NCBI RefSeq assembly: GCF_004745805.1
Contig: NZ_SRLQ01000003.1
Span: 497,385-561,384 of the forward strand
DNA from: Mycolicibacterium sp. CH28
Lineage (GTDB): Bacteria > Actinomycetota > Actinomycetes > Mycobacteriales > Mycobacteriaceae
Length of the DNA: 64,000 bases
Direction of reading: 5' to 3'
Below, one piece after another: positions 46,679 through 53,496 of this stretch. The notes below the pieces were generated by a model, which had not been told where the DNA came from, ran no database searches, and worked only from the letters and a program-made list of their open reading frames with translations. Position 1 is the first letter of the stretch; each line of letters begins with the position of its first letter. Position numbers and translations under genes: made by a program.

Positions 46679-46763
46679 AGCCTGCATCGGAACGGCACCG
46701 CAGGGTGGGTCCGACCGTTCGGTCAGTGAACCCGGAGAGGCCCCTGCGGTGCCGTTGCAGGCT
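46679..46763. terminator. Long stem-loop after erp
   Basis: A 15-bp perfect stem (46691-46705 with 46742-46756) is extended by seven more pairs (46679-46685 with 46757-46763) across a one-sided five-base bulge. The 36-base apical part contains a smaller hairpin (GACC-GTTC-GGTC). It starts five bases after the erp stop. A T-rich but not pure T run follows (TTGTCACTTTATT). It most likely ends erp transcription ahead of the next gene, or stabilises the erp mRNA. Confidence 0.8.
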
Positions 46764-46835
46764 CAGTTGTCACTTTATTCACACTGGCCCGTGTCGAAAC
46801 ACGGGTATCAGAGAGCACATACGTAACATCGCGGT

Positions 46836-48470
46836 GTGCTGTCCCGTCGTCCCGCACCGACGATCCTGCTCACCGCGATCGCGGCGACCGTCGTCATCTT
46901 GCCGTGGGCGATCACCGGCGTCCCCGGCTCGGGGCCCAAGGACAAGCCGAGTGCTGCCGATACCGTGCTATCCCAGCAACCCCTGCCCGGACTCACCGGC
47001 GGCGTGACGGTTCGAGAGGTGAGCCAGTCCACGCCCTTCTCCCTGGTGGCCCTCACCGGCACGGACCTCACCGGTACCTCCGCGCGGGTTCGGGCCAAGC
47101 GCCCGGACGGCTCGTGGGGCCCCTGGTACAAAGCCGAGACGCTGGAGTCCAACTCTGACGACGGCCAGGGCGGCGGACCGCGCGGCACCGACCCGGTGTT
47201 CGTCGGCACCACCACCACCGTGCAGATCGCCGTCACCCGGCCGCCCGGCGCCCCGGTCACCACCGCGCCCCCGGAGACCGGCCTGGATGCCGGCAAGGAA
47301 CTCGGCTACGTGCCCGCGACCGCCGAGCAACCGTTCGCACAGAACATCTCGGCCGTCCTGATCACCCCGCCCAAAGCCCCCGTCGACGCCCAGTGGACCC
47401 CACCGACGGCCGTCCTCGGACCAGGCCAGCCGCCGAATATCGTCAGCCGCGCCCAGTGGGGCGCCGACGAACATATGCGGTGCGGAAATACCGAGTACGG
47501 CAACGGAATTCGAGCCGCAGTGGTGCATCACACCGCGGGCAGCAACGACTACGCGCCCGAAGATTCCGCGGAGATCGTGCGGTCGATCTACGCCTACCAC
47601 ACCCGCACCCTGGGCTGGTGCGACATCGCCTACAACGCGCTGGTGGACAAGTACGGTCAGGTCTTCGAAGGCCGCGCCGGCGGAATCACCAAGGATGTAC
47701 TCGGTTCCCACACCGGCGGATTCAACCGCGATGTCTGGGGTGTGTCAATGATCGGCGACTTCGAGGATGTCCCGCCCACCGATATCCAGATCCGCACGAT
47801 CGGCCGGCTGCTCGGCTGGCGGATGGGGTTGGACCACGTCAATCCCCTTGGCACAGTGACTCTCACCTCCGCCGGCGGCAACTACACCTTCTTCCCGGCC
47901 GGTGCGACTCCCACTCTGCCGACGATCTTCGCCCACCGCGACGTGGGCAACACCGAGTGCCCGGGCAATGCCGGATACGCCGCACTCAACCAGATCCGCG
48001 ACATCGCAGCACGATTCAACCGCCCACCCGACCTCGTCGACTCACTGCGGGGCGGAGCGATCTTCGCCAAGTGGGAAGCCATGGGCGGCAAGGACGGACC
48101 GTTGGGCGCACCGACTTCACCGGAGGCCGCGGCCGACGGGGACGCCCGCTACGTCACGTTCGAGCACGGCGCCATCTACTGGTCCCCGACCAGCGACGCA
48201 CAGCCGCTGACCGGAGCGATCTACGAAGCCTGGGCGTCGCTGGGGTACGAACGCGGAGCGCTCGGCTTGCCAACCAGCGGCGAGATCCAGGAACCCGAAT
48301 GGATCGTGCAGAATTTTCAACACGGCACGTTGAACTTCGACCGGCAAACCCACAACGTCCTGCGGGTTGTCGACGGGCTGACCTTGGTGATGCCGCCGCC
48401 GCCCGCGGACGGGCCGCCGGTTCAGCTCGAACGGTTCAGCCGGATCGAAAATCCGGTGCCGGCAAGCTGA
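46836..48470 (+). CDS. Exported PGRP/amidase_2 protein with LGFP repeats (Rv3811 type)
   Basis: A 544-residue exported protein. A signal or anchor helix (8-30) is followed by a beta-rich region, then a peptidoglycan-recognition/amidase_2 domain (about 200-395) with zinc ligand candidates His231, His367 and Cys375 (VVHHTAG; AHRDVGNTECPG). The C-terminus (405-510) holds two LGFP repeats (DGPLGAPTS and RGALGLPTS), which in Corynebacteriales bind the cell wall. It is therefore a likely N-acetylmuramoyl-L-alanine amidase or peptidoglycan-binding protein retained in the envelope. GTG 46836 is used; GTG 46834 is out of frame. It follows erp as in M. tuberculosis. Confidence 0.88.
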   Translation: MLSRRPAPTILLTAIAATVVILPWAITGVPGSGPKDKPSAADTVLSQQPLPGLTGGVTVREVSQSTPFSLVALTGTDLTGTSARVRAKRPDGSWGPWYKAETLESNSDDGQGGGPRGTDPVFVGTTTTVQIAVTRPPGAPVTTAPPETGLDAGKELGYVPATAEQPFAQNISAVLITPPKAPVDAQWTPPTAVLGPGQPPNIVSRAQWGADEHMRCGNTEYGNGIRAAVVHHTAGSNDYAPEDSAEIVRSIYAYHTRTLGWCDIAYNALVDKYGQVFEGRAGGITKDVLGSHTGGFNRDVWGVSMIGDFEDVPPTDIQIRTIGRLLGWRMGLDHVNPLGTVTLTSAGGNYTFFPAGATPTLPTIFAHRDVGNTECPGNAGYAALNQIRDIAARFNRPPDLVDSLRGGAIFAKWEAMGGKDGPLGAPTSPEAAADGDARYVTFEHGAIYWSPTSDAQPLTGAIYEAWASLGYERGALGLPTSGEIQEPEWIVQNFQHGTLNFDRQTHNVLRVVDGLTLVMPPPPADGPPVQLERFSRIENPVPAS

Positions 48471-48476
48471 CTGCGC

Positions 48477-48490
48477 AACGCTGGGGCGTT
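48477..48490. terminator. Short hairpin between convergent genes
   Basis: AACGC (48477-48481) pairs with GCGTT (48486-48490) around a TGGG tetraloop, with a possible CTG/CAG extension across a bulge. It fills the 19-base gap between the convergent PGRP and HAD genes. Without a T-tract it is only a candidate bidirectional terminator. Confidence 0.4.
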
Positions 48491-49302
48491 CAGAGCCACC
48501 AGCGTTCGAGCACCCGTGCCAGCCCGTCGTCAGAATTGCGTGTGGTCACCTCGTCAGCGGCGGCAATCGCCTCCGGATGCGCGTTACCCATCGCCACGCC
48601 GTGCCCGGCCCACCGCAGCATCGAAACATCGTTGGGCATGTCACCGAACGTGATCACGTCCTCGGCGGTGATCTCGAGCGGGCGAGCCACCTCTTCGATA
48701 CCGGTGGCCTTACTCGTCCCGATCGGATTGATCTCGATCAGCCCGTTGTTCGTCGAGTAGGTGATATCGCCTTCCACCCCGATGTGCTTGGCCAGCACCG
48801 CGGCCATGTCCGAACTGCGCGCACCGGCCTTGCGGATCAGCAGCTTCACCGCTGGCGCGCTGAGCAGGTCCTCCATGGACACCTCGGTGTTGTCCGGGTT
48901 GAGCCAGGCATGCTCGTAACCGGGTGAACTGACGAACTGCGGCGTGGCCGAGTCATGCGCGGTACGCCCGACCCGCTCCACCGCCAGGCCGGAGCCGGGA
49001 ATCACCCGGGTCGCGATCTCGGCGAGCTCGGTGAGCACGTCGACGGCCAGGGTGCGCGCGGAGATGATGCGGTCCTGGTCGGCGTCGTAGATCACCGCAC
49101 CGTTGGCGCATACCGCCATCGGCGCAAAGCCCAGCGCCTCGACCACGGGCGGAATCCAGCGCGGCGGCCGGCCGGTGGCCAGCACGAAATGCACGCCGGA
49201 GGCGACCGCTGCGCGCACCGCCTGGCGGGTGCGGGGCGTGACATTCTCGTCCTCGTCGAGCAGCGTGCCATCGACATCGGTGGCGATCAGTGCGGGCAGC
49301 AT
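48490..49302 (-). CDS. HAD-family phosphatase (Cof type, Rv3813c)
   Basis: A 270-residue haloacid dehalogenase-like hydrolase. Motif I is ATDVDGTLLD (residues 6-15), motif II is LATGRPP (near 43), the motif III lysine lies near residue 190, and motif IV is ITFGDMPNDVSML (near 221). A Cof-type cap domain is inserted between motifs II and III. Such enzymes dephosphorylate sugar phosphates, flavin or nucleotide derivatives; the substrate is unknown. The frame extends upstream, but ATG 49302 overlaps the stop of the acyltransferase gene by one base (TGATG) and gives the normal N-terminus. The order of HAD and acyltransferase genes is conserved in mycobacteria. Confidence 0.85.
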   Translation of the reverse strand: MLPALIATDVDGTLLDEDENVTPRTRQAVRAAVASGVHFVLATGRPPRWIPPVVEALGFAPMAVCANGAVIYDADQDRIISARTLAVDVLTELAEIATRVIPGSGLAVERVGRTAHDSATPQFVSSPGYEHAWLNPDNTEVSMEDLLSAPAVKLLIRKAGARSSDMAAVLAKHIGVEGDITYSTNNGLIEINPIGTSKATGIEEVARPLEITAEDVITFGDMPNDVSMLRWAGHGVAMGNAHPEAIAAADEVTTRNSDDGLARVLERWWL

Positions 49303-50048
49303 CAGCGGTGCTCCGAAGCACAGCGCGCGCGCTCGGCCCACTCGGCCTGATCGAGCTTCCTGGCCTCGGCCAGGGACGGAGCCCCGCCGCCAAGGGACTG
49401 CGGAACCCAGAACTCCCCCGGCGGGTGCGGGTATGCCAACTGCACCTCGCGCAGGTCGACATTCATCCGGTTCCGCAGCGCCGCGTCGAGCTCAGCTGCC
49501 TTCCCGACTGGTGCCAGCGGTCGGCCGAACCGGACGGTGAAAGGAATTCTGTTACGGCCCAATCGTTTTGGATAGTCCTTGGTCCACACTCGGTGGGCTC
49601 CCCACACGATGCACGGGATAATCGGTACCCGCGCTTCGAGTGCCATCCGCGCGGCTCCGCTCTTGAATTCCTTCAGCACGAAGGCCCTGCTGATCGTGGC
49701 TTCGGGGTAGACACCGACGAGCTCACCGGCGCGCAACTGGCGGACCGCCTCGGCATAGGCTCCGGCACCGGCCCGCCGGTCGACCGGGATAGTTCTGGTG
49801 CGGGTGATCAAGAATCTCACGATCTGTACGTCGAGCATCTCGGCCTTGATCATGAACCGGATGCGGCGCCTGCGCCGGCGAGTGCCCAGCGCTGCGGGCA
49901 GGAAGTCGATGTAGCTGGTGTGATTGATGGCCACAACGGCACCACCGTGCGCGGGGACGTTCTCCAGGCCTTGGTAGCTGATCTTCGTCCCCGCCGCGCG
50001 CACCGCGGCCGTGGCGGCGATCTCCAGTGTGCGGAAAACGGGTTCCAT
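49302..50048 (-). CDS. 1-acylglycerol-3-phosphate acyltransferase-like protein (first of tandem pair)
   Basis: A 248-residue PlsC-family acyltransferase. The catalytic HX4D box is NHTSYIDFLP (near residue 40), the substrate motif is GVYPEATISRAF (near 107), and IIPCIVWGAHRVW follows. Family members acylate lysophosphatidate or related lysolipids at the inner membrane face. It starts MEPVFRTLEIA, very like its upstream neighbour MEPVYGTVIQL, so the two are tandem paralogues. The ATG is 6 bases after the neighbour's stop and its TGA overlaps the HAD start. M. tuberculosis has three such genes here (Rv3814c-Rv3816c); this window has two. Confidence 0.88.
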   Translation of the reverse strand: MEPVFRTLEIAATAAVRAAGTKISYQGLENVPAHGGAVVAINHTSYIDFLPAALGTRRRRRRIRFMIKAEMLDVQIVRFLITRTRTIPVDRRAGAGAYAEAVRQLRAGELVGVYPEATISRAFVLKEFKSGAARMALEARVPIIPCIVWGAHRVWTKDYPKRLGRNRIPFTVRFGRPLAPVGKAAELDAALRNRMNVDLREVQLAYPHPPGEFWVPQSLGGGAPSLAEARKLDQAEWAERARCASEHR

Positions 50049-50054
50049 GACGGC

Positions 50055-50831
50055 TTACCCCGAGGACCCCGTCGCATCCGGGCGCTGTGCCCGTTTCGCC
50101 GCCCGTTCCGCAGCCTCGGTGGCCTCCAGCGCGGCGGCCTCAGCGAGCGTCGGCGCACCGCCGCCCAGGCGGTGCGGCACCCAGAAATCCCCGGCCGGGT
50201 ACGGCCCGTAGCTGTCCTGCACCTGCTCGAGTAGATGCTGCATCCGGGAACGCAGCAGCGCGGTCAGCTCGTTGGCCGGCAGGTTCGGGGCGATGGGCTC
50301 ACCCACCGCGATCGAGATCGGCACCTTGGGTCGCCACATCTTGCGCGGATGTCCTTTGGTCCAGATGCGCTGGGCGCCCCAGACGATGTGCGGGATGATC
50401 GGCACGCCGGCGGCAATCGCCATCCGCGCCGCGCCGGACTTGAACTCCTTGAGCTCAAAGCTGCGGCTGATCGTCGCCTCTGGATACACCCCGACCAGCT
50501 CGCCGGCCTTGAGCGCCAGGCACGCCGCATCGAACGAGGCGGCGCCACTCTCCCGATCCACCGGGATATGCCGCAGGCTGCGCATGATCGGACCGGTGAC
50601 CTTGTGGTCGAACACCTCCTGTTTGGCCATGAAGCGCACCTTGCGGCCCCGGCCCTGCAGGTAGGTGGGTAGCCCTGCGAAGGTGAAGTCGAAGTAGCTG
50701 GTGTGGTTGATCGCGATGACCGCTCCGCCGGTGACAGGGAGGTGCTCGACACCGGTAACGGTGAATTTCAGTCCCTGCGCCCGCCAGAGAAGGCGGGCGA
50801 GCTGGATGACTGTCCCGTATACCGGTTCCAC
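50055..50831 (-). CDS. 1-acylglycerol-3-phosphate acyltransferase-like protein (second of tandem pair)
   Basis: A 258-residue PlsC-family acyltransferase with HX4D NHTSYFDFTF (near residue 42), GVYPEATISRSFELKEFKSG and IIPHIVWGAQRIWTKG. It is a paralogue of the gene after it, with a longer C-terminal Ala/Glu/Arg tail. The frame is open to 50972, but GTG 50831 gives the start MEPVYGT that aligns with the neighbour's start, so I use it. It begins a three-gene run (two acyltransferases and HAD phosphatase) with overlaps, suggesting lipid or lysolipid remodelling in one operon. It is divergent from the Rieske gene. Confidence 0.86.
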   Translation of the reverse strand: MEPVYGTVIQLARLLWRAQGLKFTVTGVEHLPVTGGAVIAINHTSYFDFTFAGLPTYLQGRGRKVRFMAKQEVFDHKVTGPIMRSLRHIPVDRESGAASFDAACLALKAGELVGVYPEATISRSFELKEFKSGAARMAIAAGVPIIPHIVWGAQRIWTKGHPRKMWRPKVPISIAVGEPIAPNLPANELTALLRSRMQHLLEQVQDSYGPYPAGDFWVPHRLGGGAPTLAEAAALEATEAAERAAKRAQRPDATGSSG

Positions 50832-50948
50832 AGCGGTCCAGCCTAGTGCCGCGCCCAGGCCGCGCGCACCCGCCCGGCGGCGCGGCGATCGGCGGCTAAG
50901 CTCGTAGCGGGTGCAGCGGGCACGGGAAAACCATTGGAAAGGGGATTC

Positions 50949-52499
50949 GTGCAGGTCACCAGCATTGGCCACGCGGGCTTTCGGATCGACACCCAGGCGG
51001 GGAGCATCCTGTGCGATCCGTGGCTGAACCCGGCGTACTTCGGCTCGTGGTTCGTCTTCCCCGACAACGGCGCCCTCGATTGGGCCGCACTCGGCGACTG
51101 CGACTACCTCTACGTTTCACATCTGCACAAGGACCACTTCGACCCGAAGTTGCTGACCGAGCACGTCAACAAGGACGCGGTGGTGCTGCTGCCCGATTTC
51201 CCGGTGCCTGACCTGAAGCGCGAACTCGAGAAGCTGGGATTCCACCGGTTCTACGAAACCAGCGACTCGGTCAAGCACCGGATCAGCGGACCCAAGGGCG
51301 AGCTCGACGTGATGATCATCGCGCTGCGGGCACCCGCCGACGGGCCGATCGGCGACTCCGGACTCGTCGTCTCCGACGGCACCACCACGGTGTTCAACAT
51401 GAACGACTCGCGACCGCTGGCCCTGGACATGCTGGCCGAGGAATTCGGCCACATCGACGTCCACATGCTGCAGTACTCGGGCGCGATCTGGTATCCGATG
51501 GTCTACGACATGCCCGAGCGGGCCAAAGAATCGTTCGGCACCCAGAAGCGGCAACGCGGGATGGACCGCTGCCGGCAGTACATCTCCGATGTCGGGGCGA
51601 CCTGGGTGATTCCGTCGGCCGGGCCACCGTGCTTCCTGGATCCTGCGCTGCGCGATCTCAACGACGATCACGGGGACCCCGCCAACATCTTCCCCGACCA
51701 GATGGTCTTCCTGGAACAGATGCGTATGCACGGCAACGACGGCGGCCTGCTGATGATCCCTGGTTCAGTTGCCGATGTCACTGGCACGCAATTGAATTCG
51801 TTGACTCATCCGATGACGGTCGCCGAGGTGGAGGCCATCTTCACCACCGGCAAGGCCGACTACATCGCCGAGTACGCCGAGCGCATGGCACCGGTACTGG
51901 CCGCCGAGAAGGCCAGCTGGGCCCCGGCGACCGGAGAGTCACTGCTGGAGCCGCTGCGCGCCAAGTTCGAACCGATCATGGTGCAGAGCGATCAGATCTG
52001 TGATGGCATCGGCTACCCGGTGGAGCTGCGCCTGGGCCCGGAGACGATAGTTCTAGACTTTCCGAAACGCGCTGTGCGGGAACCGATTCCGGATGAGAAG
52101 TTCCGCTACGGCTTCGAGATCGCACCTGAGCTGGTCCGCACGGTGCTGCGCGACGACGAGCCGGACTGGGTCAACACCATCTTCTTGTCCACCCGGTTCA
52201 GGGCGTGGCGGGTCGGCGGCTACAACGAGTACCTGTACACGTTCTTCAAATGCCTGACCGATGAGCGAATCGCCTACGCCGACGGCTGGTTCGCCGAAGC
52301 CCATGACGACACCACCGACGTCACGCTGGACGGCTGGCGGATTCAGCGACGCTGCCCGCACCTGAAGGCCGACCTGTCGAAGTTCGGCGTGGTGGAGGGA
52401 TCGACGCTGACGTGCAATCTGCACGGCTGGCAATGGAACCTGGAGAACGGCCGCTGCCTGACCACCAAGGGCCACGAATTACGGTGCTCACGACAGTGA
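50949..52499 (+). CDS. Metallo-beta-lactamase fold protein with C-terminal Rieske [2Fe-2S] domain (Rv3818 type)
   Basis: A 516-residue two-domain protein, the same length as I recall for Rv3818. The N-terminal metallo-beta-lactamase fold has the metal motif HLHKDH (His58, His60, Asp62, His63). The C-terminal Rieske cluster uses Cys469-Pro-His471 and Cys489-Asn-Leu-His492. This pairing recalls CMP-sialate hydroxylase-like proteins, in which the Rieske domain feeds electrons to a metal site. The mycobacterial substrate is unknown. GTG 50949 follows GGAAAGGGGA. Its stop overlaps the next gene (GTGA). A 5' fragment of the codons for DQMVFLEQMRMHGND recurs at 56299, fused to a second copy of the next gene. 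Confidence 0.9.
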   Translation: MQVTSIGHAGFRIDTQAGSILCDPWLNPAYFGSWFVFPDNGALDWAALGDCDYLYVSHLHKDHFDPKLLTEHVNKDAVVLLPDFPVPDLKRELEKLGFHRFYETSDSVKHRISGPKGELDVMIIALRAPADGPIGDSGLVVSDGTTTVFNMNDSRPLALDMLAEEFGHIDVHMLQYSGAIWYPMVYDMPERAKESFGTQKRQRGMDRCRQYISDVGATWVIPSAGPPCFLDPALRDLNDDHGDPANIFPDQMVFLEQMRMHGNDGGLLMIPGSVADVTGTQLNSLTHPMTVAEVEAIFTTGKADYIAEYAERMAPVLAAEKASWAPATGESLLEPLRAKFEPIMVQSDQICDGIGYPVELRLGPETIVLDFPKRAVREPIPDEKFRYGFEIAPELVRTVLRDDEPDWVNTIFLSTRFRAWRVGGYNEYLYTFFKCLTDERIAYADGWFAEAHDDTTDVTLDGWRIQRRCPHLKADLSKFGVVEGSTLTCNLHGWQWNLENGRCLTTKGHELRCSRQ

Positions 52500-52831
52500 C
52501 CACCCCACCGCAGCAGTACTACGACGACGGTCTGGTGCAACTGGACCGTCATGCACTGACGTTGCGGCGCTACCACTTCCCATCGGGAACCGCGAAGGTG
52601 ATCCCGCTCAGCTCAATTCGCGGGTACCGGGCTGAACCACTGGGGTTGTGGCTGCAGCGGTTCCGGCTTTGGGGCAGCTCAGATCTGCGGCGCTGGCTGC
52701 CGCTGGACATCTACCGACCGATCAAGTCAACGCTGGTGACGCTCGACGTCCCCGGCAGCTACCCGAGCCCGGCGCTCACACCGGTCAAGCCGCGGGAATT
52801 CCTGGCGGTGTTGGACGAACTGCTGGGGTAG
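52496..52831 (+). CDS. Small PH-like protein, copy 1 (Rv3819 type)
   Basis: A 111-residue basic, beta-rich protein that looks like a small pleckstrin-homology-like fold (YYDDGLVQLDRHALTLRRYH, then VIPLSSIRGYRAEP). M. tuberculosis Rv3819 after Rv3818 is also 111 residues, so this is probably the resident copy. The GTG start overlaps the Rieske gene stop by four bases. No catalytic residues are visible. A second copy with nearly identical 3' half lies at 56341-56649 in the same orientation, with the toxin cassette between them. Confidence 0.75.
   Translation: MTTPPQQYYDDGLVQLDRHALTLRRYHFPSGTAKVIPLSSIRGYRAEPLGLWLQRFRLWGSSDLRRWLPLDIYRPIKSTLVTLDVPGSYPSPALTPVKPREFLAVLDELLG
52523..52831 (+). repeat. 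Direct repeat, left copy (309 bp)
   Basis: This 309-base stretch aligns end to end with 56341-56649. The first half differs at many positions; the second half is almost identical, including 63 bases without a mismatch (52712-52774 versus 56530-56592). The copies are 3818 bases apart and in the same orientation, so recombination between them would remove the whole toxin cassette. Confidence 0.92.
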
Positions 52832-52916
52832 GGCTCAACGCTCGACGTACATGACAGGCGCCGTGGATGAGACTCGTCGGTCGCAGGTTTCACGGCAATC
52901 GAAGGCCACGTGAACG

Positions 52917-53183
52917 CTAGATAGGAACTCCCCTATCGGAACCTGTCTGAAGAAACAATCGCTCGTCTTGTTCATGCCGCCGACAGGACTCCACGAAGGC
53001 GACCGCCGCATCCACGTCAGCGAGGAAGACTTCGTATTCGGCATTCGTGATTTTGTAGGCCTCGATGTAGTCGACCATCCGATTGCTAGCCGGGATCGAT
53101 GCGAAGTGGGTTCCCGATTCTGTTTCGATACCCAGCCAGAATCGATGTTCCCTTGATAGGTAGTTGTCTTCGAAGTTCGCCAA
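52917..53183 (-). CDS. Small protein, candidate immunity protein 2 of the toxin cassette
   Basis: An 88-residue acidic protein starting MANFEDNYLSREHRFW, with IPASNRMVDYIEAYKITNAE in the middle and DERLFLQTGSDRGVPI at the end. From memory, short actinobacterial proteins with this kind of pattern often sit downstream of polymorphic toxin genes. No signal peptide or membrane segment is seen, which fits a cytoplasmic immunity protein. The start TTG 53183 is weak and has no clear ribosome site. It lies 52 bases after the first small gene on the same strand and is the last gene of the cassette before the left repeat. Confidence 0.5.
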   Translation of the reverse strand: MANFEDNYLSREHRFWLGIETESGTHFASIPASNRMVDYIEAYKITNAEYEVFLADVDAAVAFVESCRRHEQDERLFLQTGSDRGVPI

Positions 53184-53235
53184 AGTGGCTATCCGTCAAC
53201 CAGACTCATTGAGAAACCGACTCCGGCCATTCGCG

Positions 53236-53496
53236 TCAATCAGCGTCTTCACGACGCCACTTGACTTGCCAGCTTTCGATCAATGCTTGGGCCTCGTCCG
53301 CCGAGATCTTTCGGTAGTCGTTCTCGTTGTGCCCCAGTTGATACTTGCGCAGAAACTCTGTGGGACGCCAGCTCAAGTCTCTGCGTAGTGATTCGTCCAA
53401 AGGGACGAGTGGACGTTGCGTACGACGTATCAGACCAGCTGGCACACCTTCGTCGGTCAGTAACGCGAAGTAGGTGATCTCTGGTTCTTCCGTCAC
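53236..53496 (-). CDS. Small protein, candidate immunity protein 1 of the toxin cassette
   Basis: An 86-residue soluble, charged protein (TEEPEITYFALLTDEGVPAG; DLSWRPTEFLRKYQLGHNEN; ISADEAQALIESWQVKW). Its GTG overlaps the stop codon of the large toxin gene by four bases (GTGA), so it is translated directly after the toxin. That arrangement is typical for the cognate immunity gene of a contact-dependent or secreted toxin. I do not recognise a named family. Base composition is visibly more A/T-rich than the surrounding cell-wall genes. Confidence 0.6.
   Translation of the reverse strand: MTEEPEITYFALLTDEGVPAGLIRRTQRPLVPLDESLRRDLSWRPTEFLRKYQLGHNENDYRKISADEAQALIESWQVKWRREDAD

Noticed and set aside
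52835..53044. 69-codon - strand ORF overlapping candidate immunity gene 2
   Set aside because: Alternate frame of the 88-codon gene, with no better start or composition.
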